Part shown: piece after piece, positions 16,150 to 25,185 of the stretch | Position numbering within the stretch: position 1 is the first letter of the stretch | Layout of the letters: every line of letters starts with the position of its first letter | Source: Streptomyces sp. SCSIO 30461 | Lineage (GTDB): Bacteria > Actinomycetota > Actinomycetes > Streptomycetales > Streptomycetaceae | Direction: 5' to 3' | Length of the DNA stretch: 64,000 nt | Assembly: GCF_037023745.1 (NCBI RefSeq) | Contig: NZ_CP146101.1 | Span: forward strand, 6,030,001-6,094,000 | Notes under the pieces: generated by a model | What the model was told of the DNA's origin: nothing | Database searches by the model: none | The model's input: only the letters and a program-made list of their open reading frames with translations | Made by a program: the position numbers and the translations under genes

Positions 16150-17444
16150 GCGTCCCCCTCCGCGTGGGCCTTGATCGGCAGTATCGCCTGCACGCGGAAG
16201 CCGCCGTTGAAGCGGGGCCCGGCGGTCAACGTACCGCCGAGCGCGGTGGCGCGCTCGCGCATACCGATGAGTCCATGGCCGCCACCCTCGGCGGCGCAGG
16301 ACGCGGCACCCGTCCCGCTGTCGAGCACCGTGACCTCGACCGTCCGGCCCACCCACACGACGCTCACCTCGGCCCTGGCCGCCGCCCCCGCGTGCTTCTG
16401 CACATTGGTCAGGGCCTCCTGGATGATCCGGTACACGGCCAGGTCGACGGCCGCGGGCAGGGTGGCACCGTGATCGGTCCTGGCCAGCTCGACCGCCTGT
16501 CCGGCATGGCGGAACGACTCGAGGAGCTGATCGAGCGCGGCGAGTCCGGGTGCCGGCTCGGTGGGCGCCTCCGGGTCGCCCGACTGCCGCAGCAGACCGA
16601 CCGTGGCGCGCAGCTCGTTCAGTGCGGACCGGCTGGCCTCCCGCACATGCCCGAGCGCCTCCTTGGCCTGGTCCGGGCGCCTGTCCATGACATGCGCGGC
16701 GACTCCGGCCTGCACATTGACCAGGGCGATGTGGTGCGCCACGACATCGTGCAGATCGCGGGCGATCCTCAGCCGCTCCTCCGCGACCCGCCGCCCCGCC
16801 TCCTCCTCCCTGGTCCGCTCGGCACGCTCCGCCCGCTCCCTCATGGCGTCGACGAAGGCCCGCCGGCTGCGTACGGCGTCACCGGCCGCGGCCGCCATCC
16901 CGGTCCACGCGAAGACCCCGATGTTCTCCTGGCTGTACCAGGGCGCGGAGCTGAACAGCATCGCGGTCGCAGTCAGCACCGTCATCGACAGCAGCCCGAC
17001 CCGCCAGGTGGTGGGGCGGTCGGTACGGGACGCGACCGTGTACAGAGCCACCACCGCCGTCATCACCACGGGCGCCGGCGGATCTCCGGCGACGAACTCC
17101 ACGGCGGACAGCGTGCCCGTGGCGGCCAGTACGGCCATCGGCCGGCGGCGCCGGTACACCAGCACGACCGCGGCGAGCAGCATCAGGACCAGCGCGTGCG
17201 GCTGCGGTGTACGGGCTCCGAAGGTGGGCCCGTGCGGCCCGTGCGGATCGGCGAACGACATCCCGATCATGCAGACGAGCACGCCGAACGCCAACGCGGC
17301 GTCGAACGCGAGTGGGTGCTCGCGCAGCCAGCCTCGGGCGCGGTCGAGCCTGCCGGCTCCGGTCGGTAGTGCCGTCACGTCAAGCAACGGTACGGGGTAC
17401 CCCTCGGTGCCCGCCGCCCCCGTTCCGACATCGCCTGAGGTCAA
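16146..17444 (-). CDS. NarL-type sensor histidine kinase
   Basis: This kinase of about 430 residues has four to six N-terminal membrane helices (about residues 45-165), a HisKA_3 dimerisation domain with phospho-acceptor His in RDLHDVVAHH (about residue 240), and a C-terminal ATPase domain with the GHGLIGMRER box. It lacks a large extracellular sensor, so the signal may be sensed in the membrane. The start is uncertain: the longest frame begins at TTG 17444, and a later GTG around residue 23 is possible. It is coupled to the regulator downstream. The next gene upstream on the same strand is an MFS transporter 92 bp away, so read-through from the accessory block is possible. Confidence 0.9.
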   Translation of the reverse strand: MTSGDVGTGAAGTEGYPVPLLDVTALPTGAGRLDRARGWLREHPLAFDAALAFGVLVCMIGMSFADPHGPHGPTFGARTPQPHALVLMLLAAVVLVYRRRRPMAVLAATGTLSAVEFVAGDPPAPVVMTAVVALYTVASRTDRPTTWRVGLLSMTVLTATAMLFSSAPWYSQENIGVFAWTGMAAAAGDAVRSRRAFVDAMRERAERAERTREEEAGRRVAEERLRIARDLHDVVAHHIALVNVQAGVAAHVMDRRPDQAKEALGHVREASRSALNELRATVGLLRQSGDPEAPTEPAPGLAALDQLLESFRHAGQAVELARTDHGATLPAAVDLAVYRIIQEALTNVQKHAGAAARAEVSVVWVGRTVEVTVLDSGTGAASCAAEGGGHGLIGMRERATALGGTLTAGPRFNGGFRVQAILPIKAHAEGDA

Positions 17445-17536
17445 AGAGGGCGGCGGCGCGCCGAGTGGCCAAGCTCACGGCTGACCGTTCGGTGGACCGA
17501 GGCGGAGCGGCCGGTGCCGTGGCAGAGTTCACCGGC

Positions 17537-18835
17537 TCAGGCGTTGGTGGCGCGCCCGGCCAGTCGCCGGCCGAGGCCCGTGCCGAGGCAGACCAGGAGG
17601 AGGAGGTACAGCCCGATCGCCTCGCTGCCGACGGCGGTGTGCAGCCAGACGGCGATCAGCGGGGAGACGGCACCTCCGGCGACGGCGGCCGTGTTGTAGG
17701 TCAGTGCCGATCCCGTGTAGCGAAGCCCCACAGGGAACGCGTGGATCATGATGATCCACGCGGGCACCGCGGCGAAGGCGGAGCAGGAGAGCGCCAGCGC
17801 GACGCCGATGGCGTAGGTGAAGGGGGGAGCGAGGTCGACCAGGGGGAACAGCGTCAGGGCGATGACGGCCTCGGCCGCGCCGAAGACCAGGAGCGCCCTG
17901 GTCACTCCCATCCTCATGCTGACCCAGACGCCGATGAGGACGCTGAGCACGTAGACCACACCGCTGCAGGTGTCCGCGATGAGCACCGTGGTGGGTTCCA
18001 GGTGCAGTTGCCGGCGGGCGTACGCGATCAGGTACGAGGCCGCGATGTAGTTGAACGCGAACGGCGTGGTGAACATGGCCACGCCCATGCCGATCTCGGC
18101 GAGGTGACCGCGCGTCACCGCGCGTAGAGGGGAGCGGAAGGGCTGGTCCGCGCGTACGAAGCGCGAGAAGTCCTTGGTCTCCTCGATCCTGCTGCGGATG
18201 AAAAGGCCGATGAGGATGAGGACAGCGCCGAACAGCAGCGAGATCCTCCAGCCCCAGGCGAGGAACGCCTCCTGGCTCATGGCCAGGGAGACGACGAGCA
18301 GGACCAGCGAGGCCACGACGAAGCCCAGCGTCCCTCCGAGCAGGGGCCACGCGACGACGGCAGGCCGCCTGCTCGGGGGTGTGTTCTCGACGACCAGGAG
18401 AATCGATCCCGCGTACTCACCTCCGAGGGAGAAGCCCTGCACGAGCCGGAGCAGCAGAAGCAGGACCGGTGCGATGATCCCGATCGCGGCGGCTCCGGGG
18501 AGGAAGGCGACGCCGAGCGTCCCGATGCCCATGAGGATCAGGGTCGCGATGAGGACCCGCCGGCGGCCGAGGCGGTCCCCGAACTGCCCGAAGAAGACCC
18601 CTCCGACCATGCGTGCGAGGAAGGCGGAGCTGAAGACGGCCAGTGAGGCGACGGATCCGGCAACCGGTCCCAGCGACGGGAAGAAGACCTTGCTGAACGC
18701 GAGGGCGGCGATGGAGCCGAACACGGCGAAGTCGTAGGACTCGACCGTGCTGCCAGCCATGCTCGACAGTTTGACCAGCCGGAACTGCCGGGTCGGGAGC
18801 CAGGGTGCGGCCTCGTCGCCGGAGGTTTTCGCCAT
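17537..18835 (-). CDS. MFS transporter, metabolite:H+ symporter (MHS) type
   Basis: This 432-residue protein has 12 predicted membrane helices. Signature segments of the MHS subfamily (ShiA/ProP/KgtP-like) are STVESYDFAVFG at the N-terminus, FGQFGDRLGRRRVL in loop 2-3, and LRLVQGFSLGGEYAGS in helix 4. Members import organic acids, osmolytes or aromatic acids with protons. It follows the TauD-family dioxygenase gene by 166 bp on the same strand and may carry that enzyme's substrate. It could equally move the product or a precursor of the phosphonate pathway. The start ATG at 18835 fits the family N-terminus. Confidence 0.9.
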   Translation of the reverse strand: MAKTSGDEAAPWLPTRQFRLVKLSSMAGSTVESYDFAVFGSIAALAFSKVFFPSLGPVAGSVASLAVFSSAFLARMVGGVFFGQFGDRLGRRRVLIATLILMGIGTLGVAFLPGAAAIGIIAPVLLLLLRLVQGFSLGGEYAGSILLVVENTPPSRRPAVVAWPLLGGTLGFVVASLVLLVVSLAMSQEAFLAWGWRISLLFGAVLILIGLFIRSRIEETKDFSRFVRADQPFRSPLRAVTRGHLAEIGMGVAMFTTPFAFNYIAASYLIAYARRQLHLEPTTVLIADTCSGVVYVLSVLIGVWVSMRMGVTRALLVFGAAEAVIALTLFPLVDLAPPFTYAIGVALALSCSAFAAVPAWIIMIHAFPVGLRYTGSALTYNTAAVAGGAVSPLIAVWLHTAVGSEAIGLYLLLLVCLGTGLGRRLAGRATNA

Positions 18836-19001
18836 GGTGTCCCGTTCCCGATTCCGCAGCGGGGCGGTGCGCGGCTCACACCGGGCCCGCTCGTCCACAC
18901 GCGCTGGATGCGCTGCACGGTATTCGACGTCCTCGGGTTCGGGCGCGCGCGCTGCCCCGCCGAGGTTCGCACCAGGCCAACCCCTTCGGTGGAGGCGGGG
19001 C

Positions 19002-19964
19002 TCAGCGGGCGCGTACGCCCCCGACCTGGTAGGGATCACCGCTGATGGCGCGCGACCTGGCGCCGGAGGGTCCCACGGCGGGCTCTCCGGCGACGAACAC
19101 CCGGTACATCGCGCGTTCCTGCCCCAGCTTCTCGTGGTCCGTGGGGGCGACGTGGATGGTGGCCCGGTTGTCCCACATGGCCACATCGCCCGCCGTCCAG
19201 CGGTGTCGGAACGTCAAGTCGCGGTGTGTGGCGTGTGTGAAGAGCAGGTCGAGGATCCGTCTGCTCTCCGCCGGCGTCAGCTCGTTGATGTGGCTGGTGA
19301 AGCTGGGGTTCACGAACAGGCAGCGCTTGCCGGTGTCCGGCAGGGCGCGAACGACGGGGTGGTGCGCGACCAGCCCGGCATCGACGCTGGTGCGGGTGAA
19401 CGCGTCACTGATACCGAACGGCACATAGCCGACCAGGTAGCGGTGCTCCGCGGTCAACTCGTCGGCGAACTGGCGCAGCGGGGCCGACAGGCGCTCGTAG
19501 GCGGTCACCATGTCGGCCCAGATGGTGTCGCCTCCGTGCGACGGGACCTTTTCGGCGCGCAGCACGCAGAACACGGGAGGGTCGGCGGCGGCCGTGATGT
19601 CGCTGTGCCAGCCGGACAGGAAGTCCGGGTTCCGCCAGAGCGCGGCGTGCCGCTGCTCATCGGTCGTCTCCGGTCTCTCACCGTTCCCTGTGATCAGGGC
19701 GTGCACGTACGGGTGCCCCTCGACATGGGGAACCCATGGATGGGAGGGGGCGGGAGGGCCGAACTGCCCGGCGTACGCGATCTGCTGGTCGTGGGTGAGG
19801 TGCTGGTCGCGGAAGATGAGCACCCTGTGCTCTTCCAGAGCCCGCCGGACGACGGCGGTCAGACGCGGTGTGAGGGGAACGGCGAGGTCGATGTCCTCGA
19901 TCTCGGCGCCGATGCAACCGGCGAGCGGGGTGATGCTGACGCTGCTGCCGTCTTCCGCGTCCAC
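19002..19964 (-). CDS. TauD/TfdA-family Fe(II)/2-oxoglutarate dioxygenase
   Basis: This 320-residue non-heme iron dioxygenase has the 2-His-1-Asp facial triad: HSD in SGWHSDIT and the distal His in RATIHVAP. The 2-oxoglutarate-binding Arg lies in AMYRVFVAGE. GDTIWADM matches the TauD active-site region. Relatives hydroxylate taurine, alkyl sulfates, aryloxyacetates or, in phosphonate clusters, hydroxyalkylphosphonates (DhpA, FzmG). GTG at 19964 is chosen over upstream starts because GAAGGAGG lies 5 bases before it. It sits at the left of the phosphonate block, transcribed leftward with the MHS transporter. Whether it tailors the phosphonate or belongs to a separate sulfonate-use unit is open. 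Confidence 0.9.
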   Translation of the reverse strand: MDAEDGSSVSITPLAGCIGAEIEDIDLAVPLTPRLTAVVRRALEEHRVLIFRDQHLTHDQQIAYAGQFGPPAPSHPWVPHVEGHPYVHALITGNGERPETTDEQRHAALWRNPDFLSGWHSDITAAADPPVFCVLRAEKVPSHGGDTIWADMVTAYERLSAPLRQFADELTAEHRYLVGYVPFGISDAFTRTSVDAGLVAHHPVVRALPDTGKRCLFVNPSFTSHINELTPAESRRILDLLFTHATHRDLTFRHRWTAGDVAMWDNRATIHVAPTDHEKLGQERAMYRVFVAGEPAVGPSGARSRAISGDPYQVGGVRAR

Positions 19965-20125
19965 GGCGTCCTCCTTCTCCCCTGTGATTCTCACCCTTGA
20001 ATGACTTTGATCCCTGTTGATCATGGGATACCGCATTCGACATACGGCAAAAAGTGTACCTTTTCTGATATGTCCATGAGGTGGCTCCGAGGGGCTCGAC
20101 GCAGCCGGTGTCACCACGCGGGCGA

Positions 20126-21742
20126 TCAGGACTCGGCATCATGTCGCGCGTCGGCTGCGGAACCGGGGCCTGTCCCCGCCGGCCGGGAGCCGGGGTGCAG
20201 GAGCGCGCAGCAGAAGGCCATGGCCGCCGCGAGAGCCATGGCCATGAAGACCCACTGGTGGGCTCTGACGATGTCGAGCCGGATGGTCTCCTGGATGGCG
20301 GGGGTGAGCTGGACGCCTCCCACGCTGCTCTGAAGCCGGTCGCCCTGGTCGTCGCTGACGAAGTGCACGAGCTGCCGCGCCGCCTCCCCCACCGCGCCGG
20401 GAGCCATACCCATATCCTTCAGCGTCGATGTGACCCGGGACTGGGCGACATCGGAGAACACACTGCCGAGCAGGGCCAGCCCGAGGGCACCGGAGAAGAT
20501 GCGCGTGGTCTGGACGACGCCGCCGACCATTCCGCTTGCCTCCGGCCCCGCCCGCCCGTAGGCGTCCGTGGCCGCCGGCGGGACCACGAGCCCGACGCCC
20601 ATGCCGGCCATGGCGATGAACGGCCACTGCGCGCTCACGGAGAGCTCCCTGAGCTGCAGGGCCCACAGGGCGAACCCCGCGGTCCCGAGTCCCGCCCCGA
20701 TCAGCAGGGCCGGTTTCACCCCGACCCGGTCCTGCAACTGGCCGCCGAACTGCGCGCCGACGCTGTACGCGAGCTGGAAGAACAGGAGGTAGACGCCCGC
20801 TTGGACGGCCGTGTCCCGCAACGCCAGCTGGGCGTAGAAGGACGCGAAGAACAGCATGGGCATGTACGCGATGGTCGAGAAGAACAGGATGCTCATGTCC
20901 AACGCGAAGCAACGGTCGCGGAACAGGCGGATGTCGATGAGCGGGAACGGCGTTCGCTTCTCCCGGAGCACGAACAGCGCGAGGGCTCCCGGGCCGCTCA
21001 CGATCAGGAGCAGCGTGACGGGGTCGGACCATCCCAGCAGCGCAGCCTGCTCCAGCGCGAGCACGCTGGTCGTCATCCCCGCGGCGAGCAGGGCGGCACC
21101 CTTCAGGTCCTGGGAGACCCCCCGCTGCCCGATGTCGTTCCTGCCACGCGCGATCGCGATCAGCGCCAGCGCGCCGACACCGATCGGCAGGTTGATCCAG
21201 AACACCCATCGCCAGCTGAGCGTGGTCAGCCAGCCGCCCAGGGGCAGCCCCAGCGCACTGAGCAACTGGGAGCAACCGAACAGTGTGGCCAGGGCGCGGC
21301 CGCGCTGATGGACGGGGAACTCCGCAACGACCAGAGCCATCGCGGCCGGGTACATCACTCCGCCGCCCGCACCCTGGGCCACGCGGCACGCCACCAGCCA
21401 GGGCGTGCCGGCTTCCTGGGGGGCGAAACCGCACAGCACGGACGCGATCACGAAGACGGCGAGGCCGGCGAGCAGTACGCGCCGGGGCCCGTACACATCG
21501 GCCAGCCGGCCGCCCAGGGCGAAGGTCGCGGCGCGGGCAAGGGTGTAGCTGTTGACGACCCAGCGGATGCCCGCCGATGACAGGTCGAGATCCGCGGCCA
21601 TCGTCGGTGCCGCGATACTGACGACCATTCCGTCGATGATCGACAGCGACAGGGCCAGGAAAATGCCGACGAGCAGAACGCGGTCGACGCCGAGCCGCAC
21701 GGCCGGCCCGGCACTTTCCGCGCCTTCGCTGTGATCGCTCAT
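20126..21742 (-). CDS. MFS drug-export transporter, DHA2 (14-helix) family
   Basis: This 538-residue protein has 14 predicted helices. DHA2 features include the N-terminal LSIIDGMVVSIAAPTM helix, RWVVNSYTLARAATFALGGRLADVYG, the motif-A region DVYGPRRVLL, and the antiporter helix MALVVAEFP. These exporters usually give resistance to the host's own antibiotic. It is divergent from the nucleotidyltransferase-pepM-ppd operon (241-bp gap) and is the best candidate for product export or self-protection. The start ATG at 21742 lacks a clear ribosome-binding site; an upstream in-frame start near 21796 is possible. Confidence 0.9.
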   Translation of the reverse strand: MSDHSEGAESAGPAVRLGVDRVLLVGIFLALSLSIIDGMVVSIAAPTMAADLDLSSAGIRWVVNSYTLARAATFALGGRLADVYGPRRVLLAGLAVFVIASVLCGFAPQEAGTPWLVACRVAQGAGGGVMYPAAMALVVAEFPVHQRGRALATLFGCSQLLSALGLPLGGWLTTLSWRWVFWINLPIGVGALALIAIARGRNDIGQRGVSQDLKGAALLAAGMTTSVLALEQAALLGWSDPVTLLLIVSGPGALALFVLREKRTPFPLIDIRLFRDRCFALDMSILFFSTIAYMPMLFFASFYAQLALRDTAVQAGVYLLFFQLAYSVGAQFGGQLQDRVGVKPALLIGAGLGTAGFALWALQLRELSVSAQWPFIAMAGMGVGLVVPPAATDAYGRAGPEASGMVGGVVQTTRIFSGALGLALLGSVFSDVAQSRVTSTLKDMGMAPGAVGEAARQLVHFVSDDQGDRLQSSVGGVQLTPAIQETIRLDIVRAHQWVFMAMALAAAMAFCCALLHPGSRPAGTGPGSAADARHDAES

Positions 21743-21881
21743 ACCACGACATTCTTGAGCTCGCCCGCCTGCCCACTCCGCAGACACCCTTGGCACAGGC
21801 CCGGCACTCGCCCGAATGCGAGGCCCCCGGTCCCGCCCTCATACTCGAATCCGACGGTTCCGGTGGAAGCGGACGACCGAT

Positions 21882-21887
21882 TTGACA
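21882..21887 (+). promoter_or_regulatory. Candidate -35 element for the phosphonate operon
   Basis: A consensus TTGACA lies about 100 bp before the nucleotidyltransferase start, in the divergent gap between the DHA2 exporter and the operon. The stretch 21870-21960 is clearly more AT-rich than its surroundings. No convincing -10 is seen at the right distance, so the call is weak. Confidence 0.3.
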
Positions 21888-21983
21888 GCCCTATGCGACG
21901 TTGCTTCCCTGGATCAAGGTCTCCCCTTGTATTTTCGCGATCCCGATCCACAGCTCCACGGGCCGTATACGGGAAGAGGCAGG

Positions 21984-23081
21984 ATGAAGGCTTTGATCCT
22001 TTGCGGGGGGAGGGCGAGCCGGTTGCGTCCTCTTAGTTTCTCCATGCCCAAACAACTCGCTCCCGTGGCCAACAAGCCCGTCGTCTTCCACGGCTTGGAG
22101 ACGATCAGAGGATTCGGTGTCACGGAAGTCGGCATCATTGTCGGCACCTGGGCGGACGCCATCGTCGACGCGGTGGGCGACGGATCGGAGCACGGCCTCC
22201 GCATCACCTATGTGAAGCAGGAGAAGCCCTTGGGCCTCGCGCACTGCGTGGTGGTGGCCAGGGAATTCCTGGGCGACGACGATTTCGTCATGTATCTCGG
22301 TGACAACGTCATCTTGGGAGATCTCAGTAAGGCCGCAGAGGAATTCGAGCGAAATCGCCCGGACGCCCAACTCGTCGTCGCCCGGGTGCCCAATCCTTCG
22401 TCACACGGGCTGGCTGAGGTCACCCCGGACGGAAAAGTGCTGTGTCTCCCCGAGAAACCCGCTGTTCCCACAACGGACCTGGCCGTCATGGGCGTCTTCT
22501 TCTTCACGTCAGCCATCCACAAAGCCGTACGCTCCATCCAGGCGAGCGAGCGCGGCGAACTGGAGATCACCCACGCCATCGAGTGGCTCATCGAGCACGG
22601 CGGCGGCGTGCGGGCGACGCGTTTCTCCGGGTACTGGAAGGACACCGGGACCGTCGAAGGGCTGTTGGACTGCAACATGGTCATGCTCGACACCCTGGAG
22701 CGCCGGATCATCGGCTCGGTCGACTCACTGAGCGACGCGACGGGACGGGTGGTCGTGGAACGGGGTGCCCGAATCAGGGGCTCGCAGATCGTGGGCCCTG
22801 CGGTGGTCGGGGCATCCAGCCTCGTGGAGGACTCCAGGATCGGCCCGTACGCCAGCCTGGGCGCCAACTGCGTGGTGACCGGCACGGACATCGAGCGGTC
22901 GATCGTCTTCGACGGTGGCCGCCTCAAGGACATCGGGCGGCTCCACGACTCGCTGATCGGCCCCTGCGCCGAGGTCCGCGCCGTACGCGATCAGCGGGCC
23001 GGACACCGGCTGATCGTGGGCGAGTGGACGACGATGGACATCGCCGAAGGACCGAACCGGACAACGGATGCGTGGCCGTGA
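21984..23081 (+). CDS. StrD/RmlA-like nucleotidyltransferase with left-handed beta-helix tail
   Basis: This 365-residue enzyme has an N-terminal NTP-transferase domain (about 1-240) and hexapeptide-type beta-helix repeats (about 250-350). The catalytic start ALILCGGRASRLRPL and PKQLAPVANKP match long-form glucose-1-phosphate thymidylyltransferases, though the usual GxGTRLRPLT loop is altered (RASRLRPLS). The metal-binding Asp is in YLGDN. Family members make dTDP- or other NDP-sugars. Overlap with pepM (TGA/ATG at 23079-23083) suggests it may instead activate a phosphonate, as CMP-phosphonate enzymes do, or a sugar that carries one. Its first 25 codons use forms rare here (TTG, CTT, AGT, AAA, CAA), hinting at transfer. 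The start ATG at 21984 follows GGAAGAGGCAGG. Confidence 0.88.
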   Translation: MKALILCGGRASRLRPLSFSMPKQLAPVANKPVVFHGLETIRGFGVTEVGIIVGTWADAIVDAVGDGSEHGLRITYVKQEKPLGLAHCVVVAREFLGDDDFVMYLGDNVILGDLSKAAEEFERNRPDAQLVVARVPNPSSHGLAEVTPDGKVLCLPEKPAVPTTDLAVMGVFFFTSAIHKAVRSIQASERGELEITHAIEWLIEHGGGVRATRFSGYWKDTGTVEGLLDCNMVMLDTLERRIIGSVDSLSDATGRVVVERGARIRGSQIVGPAVVGASSLVEDSRIGPYASLGANCVVTGTDIERSIVFDGGRLKDIGRLHDSLIGPCAEVRAVRDQRAGHRLIVGEWTTMDIAEGPNRTTDAWP

Positions 23082-23959
23082 TGACCAGCGAACTCGCGAG
23101 TCCTGGAACCCGGTTGCGCCGGCTGCTGGCCGAGCCGCAACCGACCCCGCTCATGGGGGCCCACGACGGGCTGAGCGCACGCATCGCGGCGGAGGCCGGC
23201 TTCCCCGCACTGTGGGCGTCCGGACTGTGCATGTCCACCACGCTGGGCGTGCGCGACAGCGACGAGGCATCCTGGAGCGACCTGCTCGGCCTGGTGATGC
23301 GCGTCGTGGAGGCGGCGGATCTCCCCGTCCTGGTGGACGGTGACACCGGCTACGGCAACTTCAACACCGCCCGCACCTTCACCGCCCGCGCTGAACGCAT
23401 CGGAGCAGCGGGCGTCTGCTTCGAGGACAAGGTGTTCCCCAAGATGAACTCCTTCTTCGGGGACAGCCACGCGCTCGTGCCCGTCGACGAGTTCAGCGGA
23501 ATGATCAGAGCCTGCCGGGACATTCTGCGCGATCCGGAATTCGTGATCGTAGCCCGCACGGAAGCGTTCGTGGCGGATGCCGGCGCGGAGGAAGCCCTCA
23601 GGCGGACCGAGGCCTACCGGAAGGCGGGGGCGGACGCCGTCTTCATCCATTCCCGCAGCGAATCCGTGGACGAGATCGCGCAGTTCATGGAGATATGGCA
23701 CGACCGGCTCCCGGTCGTCATCGCCCCCACCACCTTCTACCGGACGCCGCCCGAGGTGTTCGCGAACCTCGGCATCAGCGCGGTGATCTGGGCCAACCAG
23801 AGCCTGCGGTCCGCCGTGGCGGCGATGCGCCGAGCCTGCCGCGTGCTGCGAACGGAGGGACCTGTCGCCCTGGAGGAGGAGATCGCCCCCCTCGACGTCG
23901 TCTTCCGACTCATGGACTACAAGGGGCTCACCACGGACCAGGAGCGGTACCGCGCATGA
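23081..23959 (+). CDS. pepM: Phosphoenolpyruvate mutase
   Basis: This 292-residue TIM-barrel enzyme of the isocitrate-lyase/PEP-mutase superfamily turns PEP into phosphonopyruvate, the entry step of nearly all C-P bond biosynthesis. The motif that separates true mutases from hydrolases and lyases is complete: EDKVFPKMNS (EDK-x5-NS). Other mutase segments are WASGLCMSTTLGVRDSDEAS and VDGDTGYGNFNTA. The reaction is uphill and needs the decarboxylase encoded next, whose ATG overlaps this stop codon (23956-23959). The start ATG at 23081 overlaps the stop of the nucleotidyltransferase. Function is very secure. Confidence 0.97.
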   Translation: MTSELASPGTRLRRLLAEPQPTPLMGAHDGLSARIAAEAGFPALWASGLCMSTTLGVRDSDEASWSDLLGLVMRVVEAADLPVLVDGDTGYGNFNTARTFTARAERIGAAGVCFEDKVFPKMNSFFGDSHALVPVDEFSGMIRACRDILRDPEFVIVARTEAFVADAGAEEALRRTEAYRKAGADAVFIHSRSESVDEIAQFMEIWHDRLPVVIAPTTFYRTPPEVFANLGISAVIWANQSLRSAVAAMRRACRVLRTEGPVALEEEIAPLDVVFRLMDYKGLTTDQERYRA

Positions 23960-25128
23960 TCACCGCGGGGGCGCTTGTGGACGAACTGGCCGCCCGGAGC
24001 GTGGCCGAGGTGACGGGCGTACCCTGCTCCTTCCTGACACCGCTGATCAACAAGGTGGCGTCGGATCCCTCCGTGCGCTACCTGCCCGCCACCCAGGAGG
24101 GCGAGGCCGTGGCGATCGCCACCGGAGCATGGCTGGCAGGCGCGACGACGTGTGTCATAGCCCAGAACTCCGGGCTGGGCAACATGGTCAACCCTCTGAC
24201 CTCGCTCAACCACCCCTGCCGGATCCCGGTGCCGCTGATCGTCACCTGGCGCGGTGAGCCGGGCAGACCGGACGAACCGCAGCACGAACTGCTCGGCGCG
24301 ATCACCACCGACCTGCTGACGACGCTCGGTGTCAGCCACTCGCTCATCCCTCCCGGCCCCGAGGATCTCGGGGCCGTACTCGACCAGGGCTGGGACGCGA
24401 TGCGCGGGCGGGAGCTTCCGCACGCGTTCGTCATGCGGAAGGGGACGATCGCGGCGGAGACGCTGAGCGAGCCGTGGCCGCAGCCGTCACCGGAGACGAA
24501 GGTGGTCCGCTTCGGGGATGCCGGGCGACGACGGCCACCACGCCGGATCGAGGCACTGGAGTGCCTGCTCCGTACCGTCGACGATCGGAGCGCCGTCATC
24601 TCGACCGCCGGGAAGTGCAGCCGGGAGCTGTTCACTCTCGCCGACCGGCCGCAGCACTTCTACCTGGTCGGCGCGATGGGCTCGGCATCGGCCGTGGGGT
24701 TGGGAGTCGCCCGCCACTCGGCCCGCCGGGTCGTCGTCGTCGACGGCGACGGCGCCGCCCTGATGCGCCTGGGCACACTGGCGGCCATCGGGGCGGAGCC
24801 GCCGCTGGCGTTGACGCATGTGCTGCTGGACAACCAGGTCCACGATTCCACCGGCGGCCAGCGCAGCCTCTCCGCGGGCACCGACTTCCCCGCGGTGGCG
24901 GCTGCCTGCGGCTACCCGAGCGTCTTCGACTGCACCGACCTGGCCGGTCTGCGGGAGGCGCTGCAGGAGGCGGCGGCCGCCCCCGGCCCCTGCTTCGTCC
25001 ACGCGCGCATCCAGCCCGGTTCGCTGGAGCCGCTCGGGCGGCCGACCCTCCATCCATCCGATGTGGCCCGCAGGTTCCGGTCGTTCGTCGCCGGCGGCGA
25101 CCGGGCGGAGGCGCCTCGTACGGGATGA
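23956..25128 (+). CDS. ppd: Phosphonopyruvate decarboxylase
   Basis: This 390-residue thiamine-diphosphate enzyme decarboxylates phosphonopyruvate to phosphonoacetaldehyde, which pulls the mutase reaction forward. The N-terminal Pyr domain has VPCSFLTPLIN and the catalytic-Glu region ATQEGEAVAIA. The C-terminal PP domain has the ThDP/Mg motif beginning VVDGDGAALM and ending LLDNQ, and VHDSTGGQ is typical of Ppd. The two domains are in one chain, as in Streptomyces Ppd enzymes (some other families split them). It is the third gene of the coupled operon. After it come 57 bp and then a convergent gene. Confidence 0.96.
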   Translation: MITAGALVDELAARSVAEVTGVPCSFLTPLINKVASDPSVRYLPATQEGEAVAIATGAWLAGATTCVIAQNSGLGNMVNPLTSLNHPCRIPVPLIVTWRGEPGRPDEPQHELLGAITTDLLTTLGVSHSLIPPGPEDLGAVLDQGWDAMRGRELPHAFVMRKGTIAAETLSEPWPQPSPETKVVRFGDAGRRRPPRRIEALECLLRTVDDRSAVISTAGKCSRELFTLADRPQHFYLVGAMGSASAVGLGVARHSARRVVVVDGDGAALMRLGTLAAIGAEPPLALTHVLLDNQVHDSTGGQRSLSAGTDFPAVAAACGYPSVFDCTDLAGLREALQEAAAAPGPCFVHARIQPGSLEPLGRPTLHPSDVARRFRSFVAGGDRAEAPRTG

Positions 25129-25185
25129 CACCGCAACCGGCGGGAACCCGGTGGGCCGGTGCGGGGATGCCGGATGGCGACGGGG

